Below, piece by piece: positions 7,223-14,581 of a stretch of DNA of 22,121 bases. The DNA lies in assembly GCA_017419465.1 (NCBI GenBank), contig JAFOLE010000181.1, forward strand, positions 1 through 22,121. The letters run 5' to 3'. This DNA comes from Solobacterium sp. (GTDB taxonomy: Bacteria > Bacillota_I > Bacilli_A > Erysipelotrichales > Erysipelotrichaceae). Under the pieces are notes generated by a model. It did not search any database. It saw only the letters and a list, made by a program, of their open reading frames with translations, and was not told where the DNA came from. Every line of letters begins with the position of its first letter. The first letter of the stretch is position 1. Made by a program: the position numbers and the translations under genes.

Positions 7223-10200
7223 ACAGACGAAACAGCATCTGGAAAGCCATTCTTGCAGGAATGGTTCTGATCAGTACCGGAAGAACGGTATATGCAGAAG
7301 AGCCGGATCCATCGTCACCGCCGCCGGTAACGGAGGATGTACCGGAAGAAGCGGAAGAACCACTGCCGGAAGAATTGTCTCCAGCGGAACCGACAGAAAC
7401 TCCGGATGAGACATTGTCCGAAGAACAGTTGGATCCATCGGCAGAGCCTTCTGAAGAACCGGAATCTGCGGAACCGGCTGAGCCGTCAGACGAACCGGAA
7501 GAAACCGCAGAACCGGAACCGGTGTGGTCTGACCGTCTGATCGTGATCGGCGGAGAGATCCGTGATCAGGATCATGTGATCTCCGCATATGAAGATCTGA
7601 CACTGCTTGGGTTTGCGGACAATGATGTCCTGCAGGAAGGTTATGCATATTATTCCATGCATGCAGCACACGCAGAAGCGGACGGGGTAATCCTTGCGGC
7701 GGAAAACGGAGATCTGACCGATGCGCCGAATGAGATCTCATCGGAAAACAATCCGATCGATCAGCTCCAGCAGCTGCTGGAGGAAGAACCTTCCCTGCCT
7801 GCGCAGGATTCACCGCTGATCGCATTGATTGATACCGGCGCACCGCAGAACTGCGCAAATATCATTTCGGCAGTATCCGTGCTTGGGGAAGATCCCTATG
7901 ATGACAACGGACACGGCACCCGGATGAGTGAGCTGATTCTTGCGGAGAATCCGGACGCCCGGATTCTATCCATCAAGGCGCTGGATGCGTCCGGAAAGGG
8001 AACGATGTCATCCGTCTATGCGGCGATGGAATATGCAATGGAACAGGGCGCGGACATGATCGCATTATGCATGTCTGCCTATGTAAACAATGAGAACCGC
8101 ATTATTGCGGATGAGATTGCGGCTGCGGCGTCAAACGGCATCACTGTTGTCGGCGCTGCCGGAAACAATCATCTCAATACGAAGTATTTCATTCCGGCAA
8201 ACTGCGAAGATGCATTGATCGCCGCAAGCTGTAATGAAACCGGAGAACTGAAGGAGTTCTCAAACTGGGGCGAGACGGTCGATGCACTTGTCGTGTCGGA
8301 CTCCACTTCGGAAGCGGCAGCGATTCTCTGCGGTATCCTCTCAAAAAACGGCAGGAATCTTACGAATGCATATACGGATGCACGGGTATTCGCAAATAAA
8401 CCGGGCAGTGAGGAAGGGGAGACACCGGAACTGCCGGAAGAGGATCCGTTCTATTCCCAGTGCAACTCCTTCTTCTATGGCGATGCGTATTACTGGGAGA
8501 TTCCGTTCGGCGAGACTTCAACCGAACATGCGGTACTTATTCCGGATTACCAGCAGGAAACGCTGAGTTCCAAAGGCGCACGGGCAAACGGATATGATGT
8601 CCAGTTTCAGAACGTGGCGGATGAGGGCTTCTCGCCGGGACATGGCTATGCGGTATTTTCAAGCACGCATAAATCATCTGCGGTCTCTTCCTGGGGTTCA
8701 AACATTCATGTCGATGATTTCCGCGGTTCCTATGAAGCGTGGGGCCAGGAATTCAGCTCTGTAAAAACCTTTTCCATCAGCGCCAAAACGATTCCCAATT
8801 ATGGTTATCAGGGAATGGTTGTCAGTCAGAACAGCACCGCAAAGCCGTCGGCACGCGCCGTAACTGCACTGAATAAAGGTGCGACCGCATCGGTAAGACT
8901 CGGTGAAGTCGATGCGACCTACTGGAAGAATGTGCCGGGTGTAAACAAGGACTACTGGGAAGGCTGGAGTCATACCACAGGCGGTGATGAGTATCACTCC
9001 TTCCGTGTCGATTTCTATTACATGAGCACAAAGCCGCGGCACAATCTCACGATTCATTATCTCGAAGAGGGAAGTGAACAGCCGGTCGCAGAAGATTACG
9101 GTCCGGCGCCGGTCATGGAAGAATCCGAGTATTCCGTGCCGTCACCGAATGTGGAGGACTATGAGCTGGTCGACCCGGAAACGGCAGTAATCACCGGCAC
9201 CATGCCGGATCATGACGTGGAATATACGGTGTATTACCGCAGAGTGTACAAGATCCTTACAAAGGTCATCAACGGAACGATTACCCTGAACAACGAAATG
9301 GAAAAAGCCGGGACAACCGGTGATGAGACCTGGATGGCCTCCGGCAGAGTGAGTGGGATTCATGCGGGAGAAGACCGTACGATCCGTTATGTAAACAAAC
9401 CGGATCATCTTCTGGATTATGTAAAGGTCGACGGAGAGCCGGTGGATATCACAGTCTATCCGGACAATTATCCGTTTGTCTCGGTAACGGAAGATCATAC
9501 CGTAGAAGTGCGTTATGTACCGTATCCGGTAACCGATGATTCCAAGAAAGTGCAGCGCAGTGACGGAACCTATATTGACGGGAAGATGGTAACTGCCGGT
9601 GAGGTGCTTACCTATACCGTGAATGTGAAGAATCATTTCAGCACGGCACAGACATTCCGCGCAGAAGACCGCATTCCCGAACATACGTCCTATGTCGAAG
9701 ATTCCGCAAATGAAAACGGCACCCTGGAAAACGGGGTGCTCAGATGGTCCTTTGCACTGGAGAGCGGCGCCGAAAAAAATCTTTCCTTCAAGGTGACCGT
9801 GCTTCCCGATGCCAAAGACACCATCGTGAAAAACAAGGCGGATGTGTTTCTGAACGGGATGACCTTCACCACAAATGAAACGGAGAATCCGGTGCTTCCC
9901 GATCCGATCAAGCGGGTGGAAAACAAAGACGGAGAAGACCGCAACGGAAACATGGTTCCGATCGATCAGGAAGTGTGGTATCACATCACGGTTAAAAATC
10001 CGGGCACGACGGAACAGGAATTTACCATCACGGACCCCATTGATGAAGGTCAGACGGTAACGTCATCTTCCATCAGTGACAGCGGCACCCTGAACGGATC
10101 CGTGATCACCTGGAAGATCCGTATCCCGGCCGGAAAGGAATACACGGTTTCCTTTGCGGCGTTGCCGAACGATATGGAACTGACCATTCCGAATCAGGCA

Positions 10201-11034
10201 GGGGTAACAACCTGCGGATGTCCGGTTGTGGAAACCAACGAAACGGTCATCTACACGCCGGGGAAACCGGAGAAGTCTGTGACAACGACCGGAGGCACGG
10301 ACATTGACGGAAAGGCAATCGCAGAAAACGAAGAATTTCTCTACTGGATCACCGTCACAAATCCATGCACCGTTCAGAAGAACTATCAGATCACCGATAC
10401 CATTCCGTCTGCCGTACAGATCATCGATGCCGGTAGTTACAGTGACCGGTTTGAATCGGGCGGTGCATCGGCTGAGATCAGCGGACAGACGGTTACCTGG
10501 AATGCGGTGCTTTCCGGCATGGAAGAACTGCGCTGTTATGTACGCTGCCGGCTGACTGCGTCCAATGTCAGCTTTACCAATAAGGCATGTGCACTGACCG
10601 ACGGGCTGGAACTCTGGTCCAATGAGGTTTCAAACTGGGCAGGACGGATCATCATCAACGCGGAAATCGAGGATTACTGGGAGCCGTATGGACAGCCTTC
10701 TTTCCTGTATGACATTCAGGATGGAAGCGGACGCATGTGGCACCGGATGATCGTGATTGATCCATCATCAGGGATCGGTCAGGCAATATTTGATATTCCG
10801 ACCGGACATGACGAAGATACCTGGGTCATCACGGATGAACCGGGCAGCCGGTATCGCTTCATCCGGGCATATCCGGAAACGGGAAATGTCAGCGCTGCGG
10901 ACCGGACGTCTTCCGTCACAATCACAAGGGAAACCAGCCTGGGCATTACGCATTATGTGTATGGAATTGAACACTGGAAGGATACTGCCCATCTTGCGGC
11001 AGTCACAAATGCACTGGCGTATGCCCGCAGCTGA
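7219..11034 (+). CDS. Large secreted subtilase-MucBP-isopeptide/DUF11-like multidomain protein
   Basis: The protein has 1271 residues. In order: signal peptide (1-26, ending VYA); a Pro/Glu-rich linker (27-103); a possible propeptide region (105-170); a subtilisin-like S8 domain (about 198-375). The S8 domain has D205 (LIDTG), H232 (NGHGT), oxyanion N316 (GAAGNN) and nucleophile S364 in STSEAAAILCG. Next is an unassigned Gly/Ser-rich region (410-600), a MucBP-like domain (608-675), and three repeats of DUF11 or isopeptide-D2 style starting near 771, 895 and 1016. A last beta domain spans about 1141-1271. The triad looks complete, but the Ser box departs from the usual GTSMAAP. I see no LPXTG motif or C-terminal membrane segment, so retention at the surface must be indirect or absent. 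CAGGAGG (7202-7208) serves as ribosome site. Confidence 0.82.
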   Translation: MNRRNSIWKAILAGMVLISTGRTVYAEEPDPSSPPPVTEDVPEEAEEPLPEELSPAEPTETPDETLSEEQLDPSAEPSEEPESAEPAEPSDEPEETAEPEPVWSDRLIVIGGEIRDQDHVISAYEDLTLLGFADNDVLQEGYAYYSMHAAHAEADGVILAAENGDLTDAPNEISSENNPIDQLQQLLEEEPSLPAQDSPLIALIDTGAPQNCANIISAVSVLGEDPYDDNGHGTRMSELILAENPDARILSIKALDASGKGTMSSVYAAMEYAMEQGADMIALCMSAYVNNENRIIADEIAAAASNGITVVGAAGNNHLNTKYFIPANCEDALIAASCNETGELKEFSNWGETVDALVVSDSTSEAAAILCGILSKNGRNLTNAYTDARVFANKPGSEEGETPELPEEDPFYSQCNSFFYGDAYYWEIPFGETSTEHAVLIPDYQQETLSSKGARANGYDVQFQNVADEGFSPGHGYAVFSSTHKSSAVSSWGSNIHVDDFRGSYEAWGQEFSSVKTFSISAKTIPNYGYQGMVVSQNSTAKPSARAVTALNKGATASVRLGEVDATYWKNVPGVNKDYWEGWSHTTGGDEYHSFRVDFYYMSTKPRHNLTIHYLEEGSEQPVAEDYGPAPVMEESEYSVPSPNVEDYELVDPETAVITGTMPDHDVEYTVYYRRVYKILTKVINGTITLNNEMEKAGTTGDETWMASGRVSGIHAGEDRTIRYVNKPDHLLDYVKVDGEPVDITVYPDNYPFVSVTEDHTVEVRYVPYPVTDDSKKVQRSDGTYIDGKMVTAGEVLTYTVNVKNHFSTAQTFRAEDRIPEHTSYVEDSANENGTLENGVLRWSFALESGAEKNLSFKVTVLPDAKDTIVKNKADVFLNGMTFTTNETENPVLPDPIKRVENKDGEDRNGNMVPIDQEVWYHITVKNPGTTEQEFTITDPIDEGQTVTSSSISDSGTLNGSVITWKIRIPAGKEYTVSFAALPNDMELTIPNQAGVTTCGCPVVETNETVIYTPGKPEKSVTTTGGTDIDGKAIAENEEFLYWITVTNPCTVQKNYQITDTIPSAVQIIDAGSYSDRFESGGASAEISGQTVTWNAVLSGMEELRCYVRCRLTASNVSFTNKACALTDGLELWSNEVSNWAGRIIINAEIEDYWEPYGQPSFLYDIQDGSGRMWHRMIVIDPSSGIGQAIFDIPTGHDEDTWVITDEPGSRYRFIRAYPETGNVSAADRTSSVTITRETSLGITHYVYGIEHWKDTAHLAAVTNALAYARS

Positions 11035-11056
11035 CCGGGTTGTCGGTTTCATAAAA

Positions 11057-11089
11057 AAGCATTGTTTCTGAATACCTGAACCAATGCTT
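11057..11089 (-). terminator. Hairpin with T-run on the minus strand
   Basis: AAGCATTG (11057-11064) pairs with CAATGCTT (11082-11089) around a 17-nt loop. Read on the minus strand the hairpin is followed directly by TTTTTTAT, so it can end transcription arriving from the minus-strand operon. On the plus strand no T-run follows. The long loop lowers confidence. Confidence 0.5.
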
Positions 11090-11120
11090 AAATGAATGAA
11101 ATGAAATCTGAGAAAGCAGA

Positions 11121-11152
11121 AAAAAAGAGAGTTCGCGCGAATTCTCTTTTTT
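11121..11152. terminator. Near-perfect palindromic terminator between convergent operons
   Basis: A-tract, stem and T-tract form a 32-bp palindrome centred on TTCGCGCGAA (11132-11141). It is flanked by AAAAAAGAGA and TCTCTTTTTT. The only asymmetry is G11131 opposite T11142, a tolerated G-U pair in the plus transcript but an A-C mismatch in the minus transcript. It should end the surface cassette well and also work, slightly less well, for minus-strand transcription. Confidence 0.85.
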
Positions 11153-11171
11153 ACAGTGCGGCGAAAGGAAA

Positions 11172-11282
11172 TCAGAAACGGATTTCCGCGGTCACCTCTT
11201 CCAATTCTTCGCTGGTAAGCGAACGGGAAACCTCCCAGTCCAGTACGACCGGCGTTTCCTCTCTGGTGATTTCTGCGTCCAT
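11172..11282 (-). CDS. Small acidic ORF of 36 codons, hypothetical
   Basis: I do not recognise this protein. The product starts MDAEITREETPVV, continues with LDWEVSRSLTSEELEEV and ends in TAEIRF. It is strongly acidic, with no cysteine and no membrane segment. GGAG lies 9 nt before the ATG, and an in-frame ATG at 11297 would add five residues (MENNT). The stop is followed within about 20 nt by the palindromic terminator, as expected for a real last gene. A weak TTGTTT-N16-TAGGAT promoter can be read upstream on the minus strand. It could be a microprotein, a short regulatory peptide, or a chance ORF; expression is unproven. Confidence 0.42.
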   Translation of the reverse strand: MDAEITREETPVVLDWEVSRSLTSEELEEVTAEIRF

Positions 11283-11402
11283 AGTGTTGTTCTCCATCCT
11301 GTTCTGTTTTGCCTTCCGGAAAACATCCTACCGCAAAATAATTTCAAAACAATGCTTGAAAAATCATGAGGACAGTGCTTGGGCACCAAATGAGCGGATA
11401 TG

Positions 11403-12098
11403 TTATTTTCTGTGAATCCGGCGGTATTGCGGACGAAGAACGATCTCACTGAGAACCGTGCCTTCCCGGGCATTAAGGACTGCCATGACCGCATCGGCAG
11501 TATCTTCCGGAGAAAGATACGCGCCTTCGGTGAGGTCCGGTCCGAAATCCGCATTCCGGTACAGCGCGGTATCCGTCATATCCGGCAGGATCACCGATAC
11601 CTTCAGTCCGCTTTTGCGGTGTTCTTCAAACAGCGTGCGGCTGAAGTGCACAAGTCCGGCTTTCAGCGCACCGTAGGCAGCGCCATGTGTGCTGGTCTCA
11701 AGTGCGGTAACACTTGCGATGTTGATAATGGTTCCGTGATTCTGTTTCAGCGTCCGCAGAAGTTTTCCGCACAACAGAATCGGGGTTTCCAGATTCACGC
11801 GCGTCATCGTTTGAATGGCTTCGACGGACAGTGTTTCATGCGGGCCGTACCAGGCGCATCCGGCACTGTTGACCAGAACCGAAAGGTTATCTTTCGGCAG
11901 TGTTTCAAGAAAGGCAAGCAGGGCAGGCGTGTCCAGAAGGTCGAGAACCACGGTATGAAACTGCGCATGTCCGGTCAGTGTACATGCGGAAAAATCGCGG
12001 CCGATGCCGTAAACTTCATAGCCATGTTCTAAAAGGCGCTGTGCGATGGCCTGTCCGATACCGGAAGAGGCTCCGGTTACCAATGCGGTGTGAGTCAT
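11403..12098 (-). CDS. Short-chain dehydrogenase/reductase (SDR)
   Basis: This is a classical SDR of 231 residues with a Rossmann fold, an NAD(P)-dependent oxidoreductase of unknown substrate. The cofactor loop is TGASSGIG (8-15), and NSAG (77-80) stands for the usual NNAG. The catalytic set is N102, S129, Y142 and K146 in YGALK. AAGGAGG on the minus strand lies 4 nt before the ATG. The start overlaps the stop of the SPL-like gene as ATGA, so the two are probably made together. The shared cluster suggests it acts on a nucleotide- or cofactor-related compound, but this is a guess. Confidence 0.9.
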   Translation of the reverse strand: MTHTALVTGASSGIGQAIAQRLLEHGYEVYGIGRDFSACTLTGHAQFHTVVLDLLDTPALLAFLETLPKDNLSVLVNSAGCAWYGPHETLSVEAIQTMTRVNLETPILLCGKLLRTLKQNHGTIINIASVTALETSTHGAAYGALKAGLVHFSRTLFEEHRKSGLKVSVILPDMTDTALYRNADFGPDLTEGAYLSPEDTADAVMAVLNAREGTVLSEIVLRPQYRRIHRK

Positions 12099-13117
12099 TG
12101 TTCCTCCTTCAGAAGAAAGATCCTCTTAGGATCCACGTATTGTGCAAGCATGTCACGGAATCCGTTTTCCAGTTCGTCGCGAAGACGGTCCGGATACATG
12201 CAGTAACCGTTATGCACTTCATAGGGATACTGGATCACGGCGCTGTCCGGGAAGCGGCTGCGCATCCGTTTCTGATACTGATCGGACTGCCGGTAGGAAC
12301 CGATGGAAAAATCTGTAACGGCAAAAAGATCCACCGTTTCCCGGATCTTCTCCAGCATTCCTGCATATGCATCCCGCCAGCCGGGAAACAGAATCATCGG
12401 GTCAAAGCAGAGCCGGACCGGGAATCCGCATTCCAGTGCGGTATTCACCGCATTCAGCCGCTGTGCAAGCGGGCTGGTGCCGTGCTCATAGCGGTCAATC
12501 ATCTCCTGCGGTGAAACGGTAAATGCGAGCACCAGATTGTCACAGCGGGAAAGCGAGCGGATGATCTCCGGCGAAGCGCACTTGGTGCGGACTTCCGCTG
12601 TAACTGTTTCGCCAAACGGCAGGACAAGTGACAGATGTTTCAGAAATCCGGTGAGCGGCTCCAGCGGAAACAGGTCGGTTTCATAGGAAAAGGAGACAAA
12701 AACCGGCGCTTCGTTAAAACGCTCGGAAATCCGTACTGCAGCGTTGAGATATTCGTCCGGGTCATTGATGAAGATGACCGTGTTTGCGGTGGAATACATT
12801 CCCTTCAGCCAGCAGTACTCACAGTCCGCAAGACAGTTGAGCGCAGGGGACGTGTAATAGAAATGTTCATGCCCGAAGGAATGGCAGACCGGCGCGCCTT
12901 CATACAGGAGCGTTCCGTGCTGACGGGCAAGAATCAGATTCCGGGAATGTTTCTGAACGGAATAATCCTGTTTTGATCGGGAGAAGACATCGTGGTACTG
13001 CCGGATCAAAATGATCTCTGCGCGCGGAAAATGATCCAGAATCTGCGCGGTCATCGGTTTGTTCCGGATCTCTTCTTCGATATAGATATGGGAAAAATGT
13101 TCAGTCCTGAATGTCAT
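12095..13117 (-). CDS. SPL-family radical SAM protein lacking the spore photoproduct lyase cysteine
   Basis: The protein has 340 residues, the length of B. subtilis SplB. C95, C99 and C102 in NCLADCEYC form the CX3CX2C motif that binds the 4Fe-4S cluster and SAM. In true SPL a cysteine (C141 in B. subtilis) donates hydrogen to the repaired thymine. The equivalent stretch here, FSYETDLFPLEPLT (143-156), seems to have Y145 in that place. SPL-family proteins are therefore the right superfamily, but thymine-dimer repair is doubtful. GGAGAG precedes the ATG by 8 nt. It overlaps the upstream nucleoside phosphorylase-like gene by 17 bp and the downstream SDR gene by 4 bp. My alignment to SplB is from memory. 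Confidence 0.85.
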   Translation of the reverse strand: MTFRTEHFSHIYIEEEIRNKPMTAQILDHFPRAEIILIRQYHDVFSRSKQDYSVQKHSRNLILARQHGTLLYEGAPVCHSFGHEHFYYTSPALNCLADCEYCWLKGMYSTANTVIFINDPDEYLNAAVRISERFNEAPVFVSFSYETDLFPLEPLTGFLKHLSLVLPFGETVTAEVRTKCASPEIIRSLSRCDNLVLAFTVSPQEMIDRYEHGTSPLAQRLNAVNTALECGFPVRLCFDPMILFPGWRDAYAGMLEKIRETVDLFAVTDFSIGSYRQSDQYQKRMRSRFPDSAVIQYPYEVHNGYCMYPDRLRDELENGFRDMLAQYVDPKRIFLLKEEQ

Positions 13118-13922
13118 AGATCAGTCTCTCCAGAATCTGTTTTCCGGCTTCCTTGTCCGCTGATGGAAGGAGTCCGTCTTCCCGATACTGACGAACGATT
13201 TCATTCCAGTCAATTCCTGCCAGTTCCGCATAACGAAGTGCCTGTTCGAGCCGGCGCTTCATCGCAACGGTCGCATGCAGTTCCTGCGCAAGCGCGGCAC
13301 AGTCGGGAACCTGCTTTTCCGGGTGCGGGGGAACCGTTTCCATCCGTTCCGCTTCCTGCAGGACAGCGTTTTTTATCATGGATGACCAGGCCGGGTCAAA
13401 CTGAATCTGTCCGGTTTCCCCGAAATCGCTGACCAGTTTGAGAAGCCGGATACGATGCGGCGGCAGAAACATGGACGCCGCATGAAAGACTGCGGCACCT
13501 TCCATGTCATACAGAACCGCCGCATCGGATTTGAATGACAGTGCGGTGTTCGATGCACGGTATGGTTTTGCGCCGGTAATAAGCTCCGCCTCCGGAACTC
13601 CCGGAGCGGGAATCAGGTCCGGATAATAATCCCGGTCCGAAGAAGCGTCATGGATTTTATGAATGACATAAAGTTCGTTTTCTCTGCCGTTTTGAATTGC
13701 GGCCGCAATGCCTGCGTTAATGACAATGTCGCGGTCCGTGACATGATGAGAAAACAGTACCGCTGCGCATGCGGATGCGGCGGACAGCGGACCGGTTCCG
13801 GTCACGGTCAGAACCGTATTTTCATTTTCATAACACTGCAGGGAAGTGTCTGCCGGCTTCAGATGCAGTTCCCTGATCAGATCTGCGGCTTCGTTCCGCA
13901 GGGCGGTAAAAATGTAACGCAT
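13101..13922 (-). CDS. Nucleoside phosphorylase / MTA-SAH nucleosidase superfamily protein
   Basis: The protein has 273 residues. The PNP/UDP phosphorylase fold shows GTGPLSAASA (42-51), INAGIAAA (68-75), the substrate-binding YDMEGAAVF (138-146) and LVSDFGE (163-169). In the last, D166 matches the catalytic Asp of MTA/SAH nucleosidases. Family members cleave N-glycosidic bonds of purine nucleosides or adenosyl by-products. Residues about 205-273 form a helical C-terminal extension beyond the usual domain. ATG 13922 is preferred because AGGTGA sits just upstream; GTG 13931, overlapping the previous stop as GTGA, would add three residues. Next to a radical SAM gene, it could clear 5'-deoxyadenosine or act on the same substrate; both are inference. 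Confidence 0.82.
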   Translation of the reverse strand: MRYIFTALRNEAADLIRELHLKPADTSLQCYENENTVLTVTGTGPLSAASACAAVLFSHHVTDRDIVINAGIAAAIQNGRENELYVIHKIHDASSDRDYYPDLIPAPGVPEAELITGAKPYRASNTALSFKSDAAVLYDMEGAAVFHAASMFLPPHRIRLLKLVSDFGETGQIQFDPAWSSMIKNAVLQEAERMETVPPHPEKQVPDCAALAQELHATVAMKRRLEQALRYAELAGIDWNEIVRQYREDGLLPSADKEAGKQILERLIYDIQD

Positions 13923-13927
13923 GGCAG

Positions 13928-14581
13928 TCACCTGAATGTCACACGGACCGAAAGGCCCGGATCAAGCGTATGCAGAACGGTGCTGTACAGATCCTGCAGC
14001 GCATCTTCCGCGCTGAGATCTGCTTTGGTGAGAATGGAAGGATCCGAAGCTGCGGATTCCAGTTCCGCCTGAAGTTCCTGTGTCAGAAGGTTCTGCTGTT
14101 CGGGCGTCAGTTTGATATCGCCCCAGGTAAGCAGACCGTGTTCCACATCGGAGAATTCCGTTTTCTCCGCATTCAGTGTAACGGTTTTGAGTGACGCATG
14201 CGGAACACTGACCGTCACAAGCGAAGTATCCGCCTCAAAGGTGATGTCGTCTTCGTTCAGCGAGGAAAGATCCACGACATAAATTGCCGTGCCGTAGGAT
14301 TTGACTTCCTTGGTCTTGCGGAAAATATCCAGATCCAGAATGCCGGTCGTGATCGTCTGGGAAACGGAAAGGTCCTGTTCATACACCACCAGTTCCTGTT
14401 TCTTCCGGCTTTCCCCGAGCACTACTTTCGAAATCTCCGCTTCCGTATGCGGCAGGATACTGTCGTGATCTTCCACGGATACGGTATGCGTCGGTTCCGT
14501 GCGGAAGTAATTGTCATAGATGCCGTAGCCGATCATGACAATGACCGCAATCTTGAACAGATTCCAGAGAAGCTTCCGCAT
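13928..14581 (-). CDS. DUF4230-family membrane-anchored protein
   Basis: The protein has 217 residues. One N-terminal membrane segment (about 6-25) with basic residues before it predicts an outside C-terminal domain. That domain shows the DUF4230 pattern: EISKVVLGESRKKQELVVYE (49-68), GTAIYVVDLSSL (97-108) and a VSVPHASLKTV strand. The function of the family is not known. The start shares one base with the stop of the HAD gene (TGATG), and its stop overlaps the possible GTG start of the phosphorylase-like gene, so it belongs to the minus-strand operon. Confidence 0.8.
   Translation of the reverse strand: MRKLLWNLFKIAVIVMIGYGIYDNYFRTEPTHTVSVEDHDSILPHTEAEISKVVLGESRKKQELVVYEQDLSVSQTITTGILDLDIFRKTKEVKSYGTAIYVVDLSSLNEDDITFEADTSLVTVSVPHASLKTVTLNAEKTEFSDVEHGLLTWGDIKLTPEQQNLLTQELQAELESAASDPSILTKADLSAEDALQDLYSTVLHTLDPGLSVRVTFR

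Noticed and set aside
11092..11415. Plus-strand frame of 107 codons after the surface cassette
   Set aside because: It runs through the palindromic terminator, has no good ribosome site and lies antisense to the better-supported 36-codon ORF.
12095..13117. Annotation as a genuine spore photoproduct lyase (splB)
   Set aside because: The catalytic Cys appears to be replaced and no sporulation genes are nearby; only the family name is supported.
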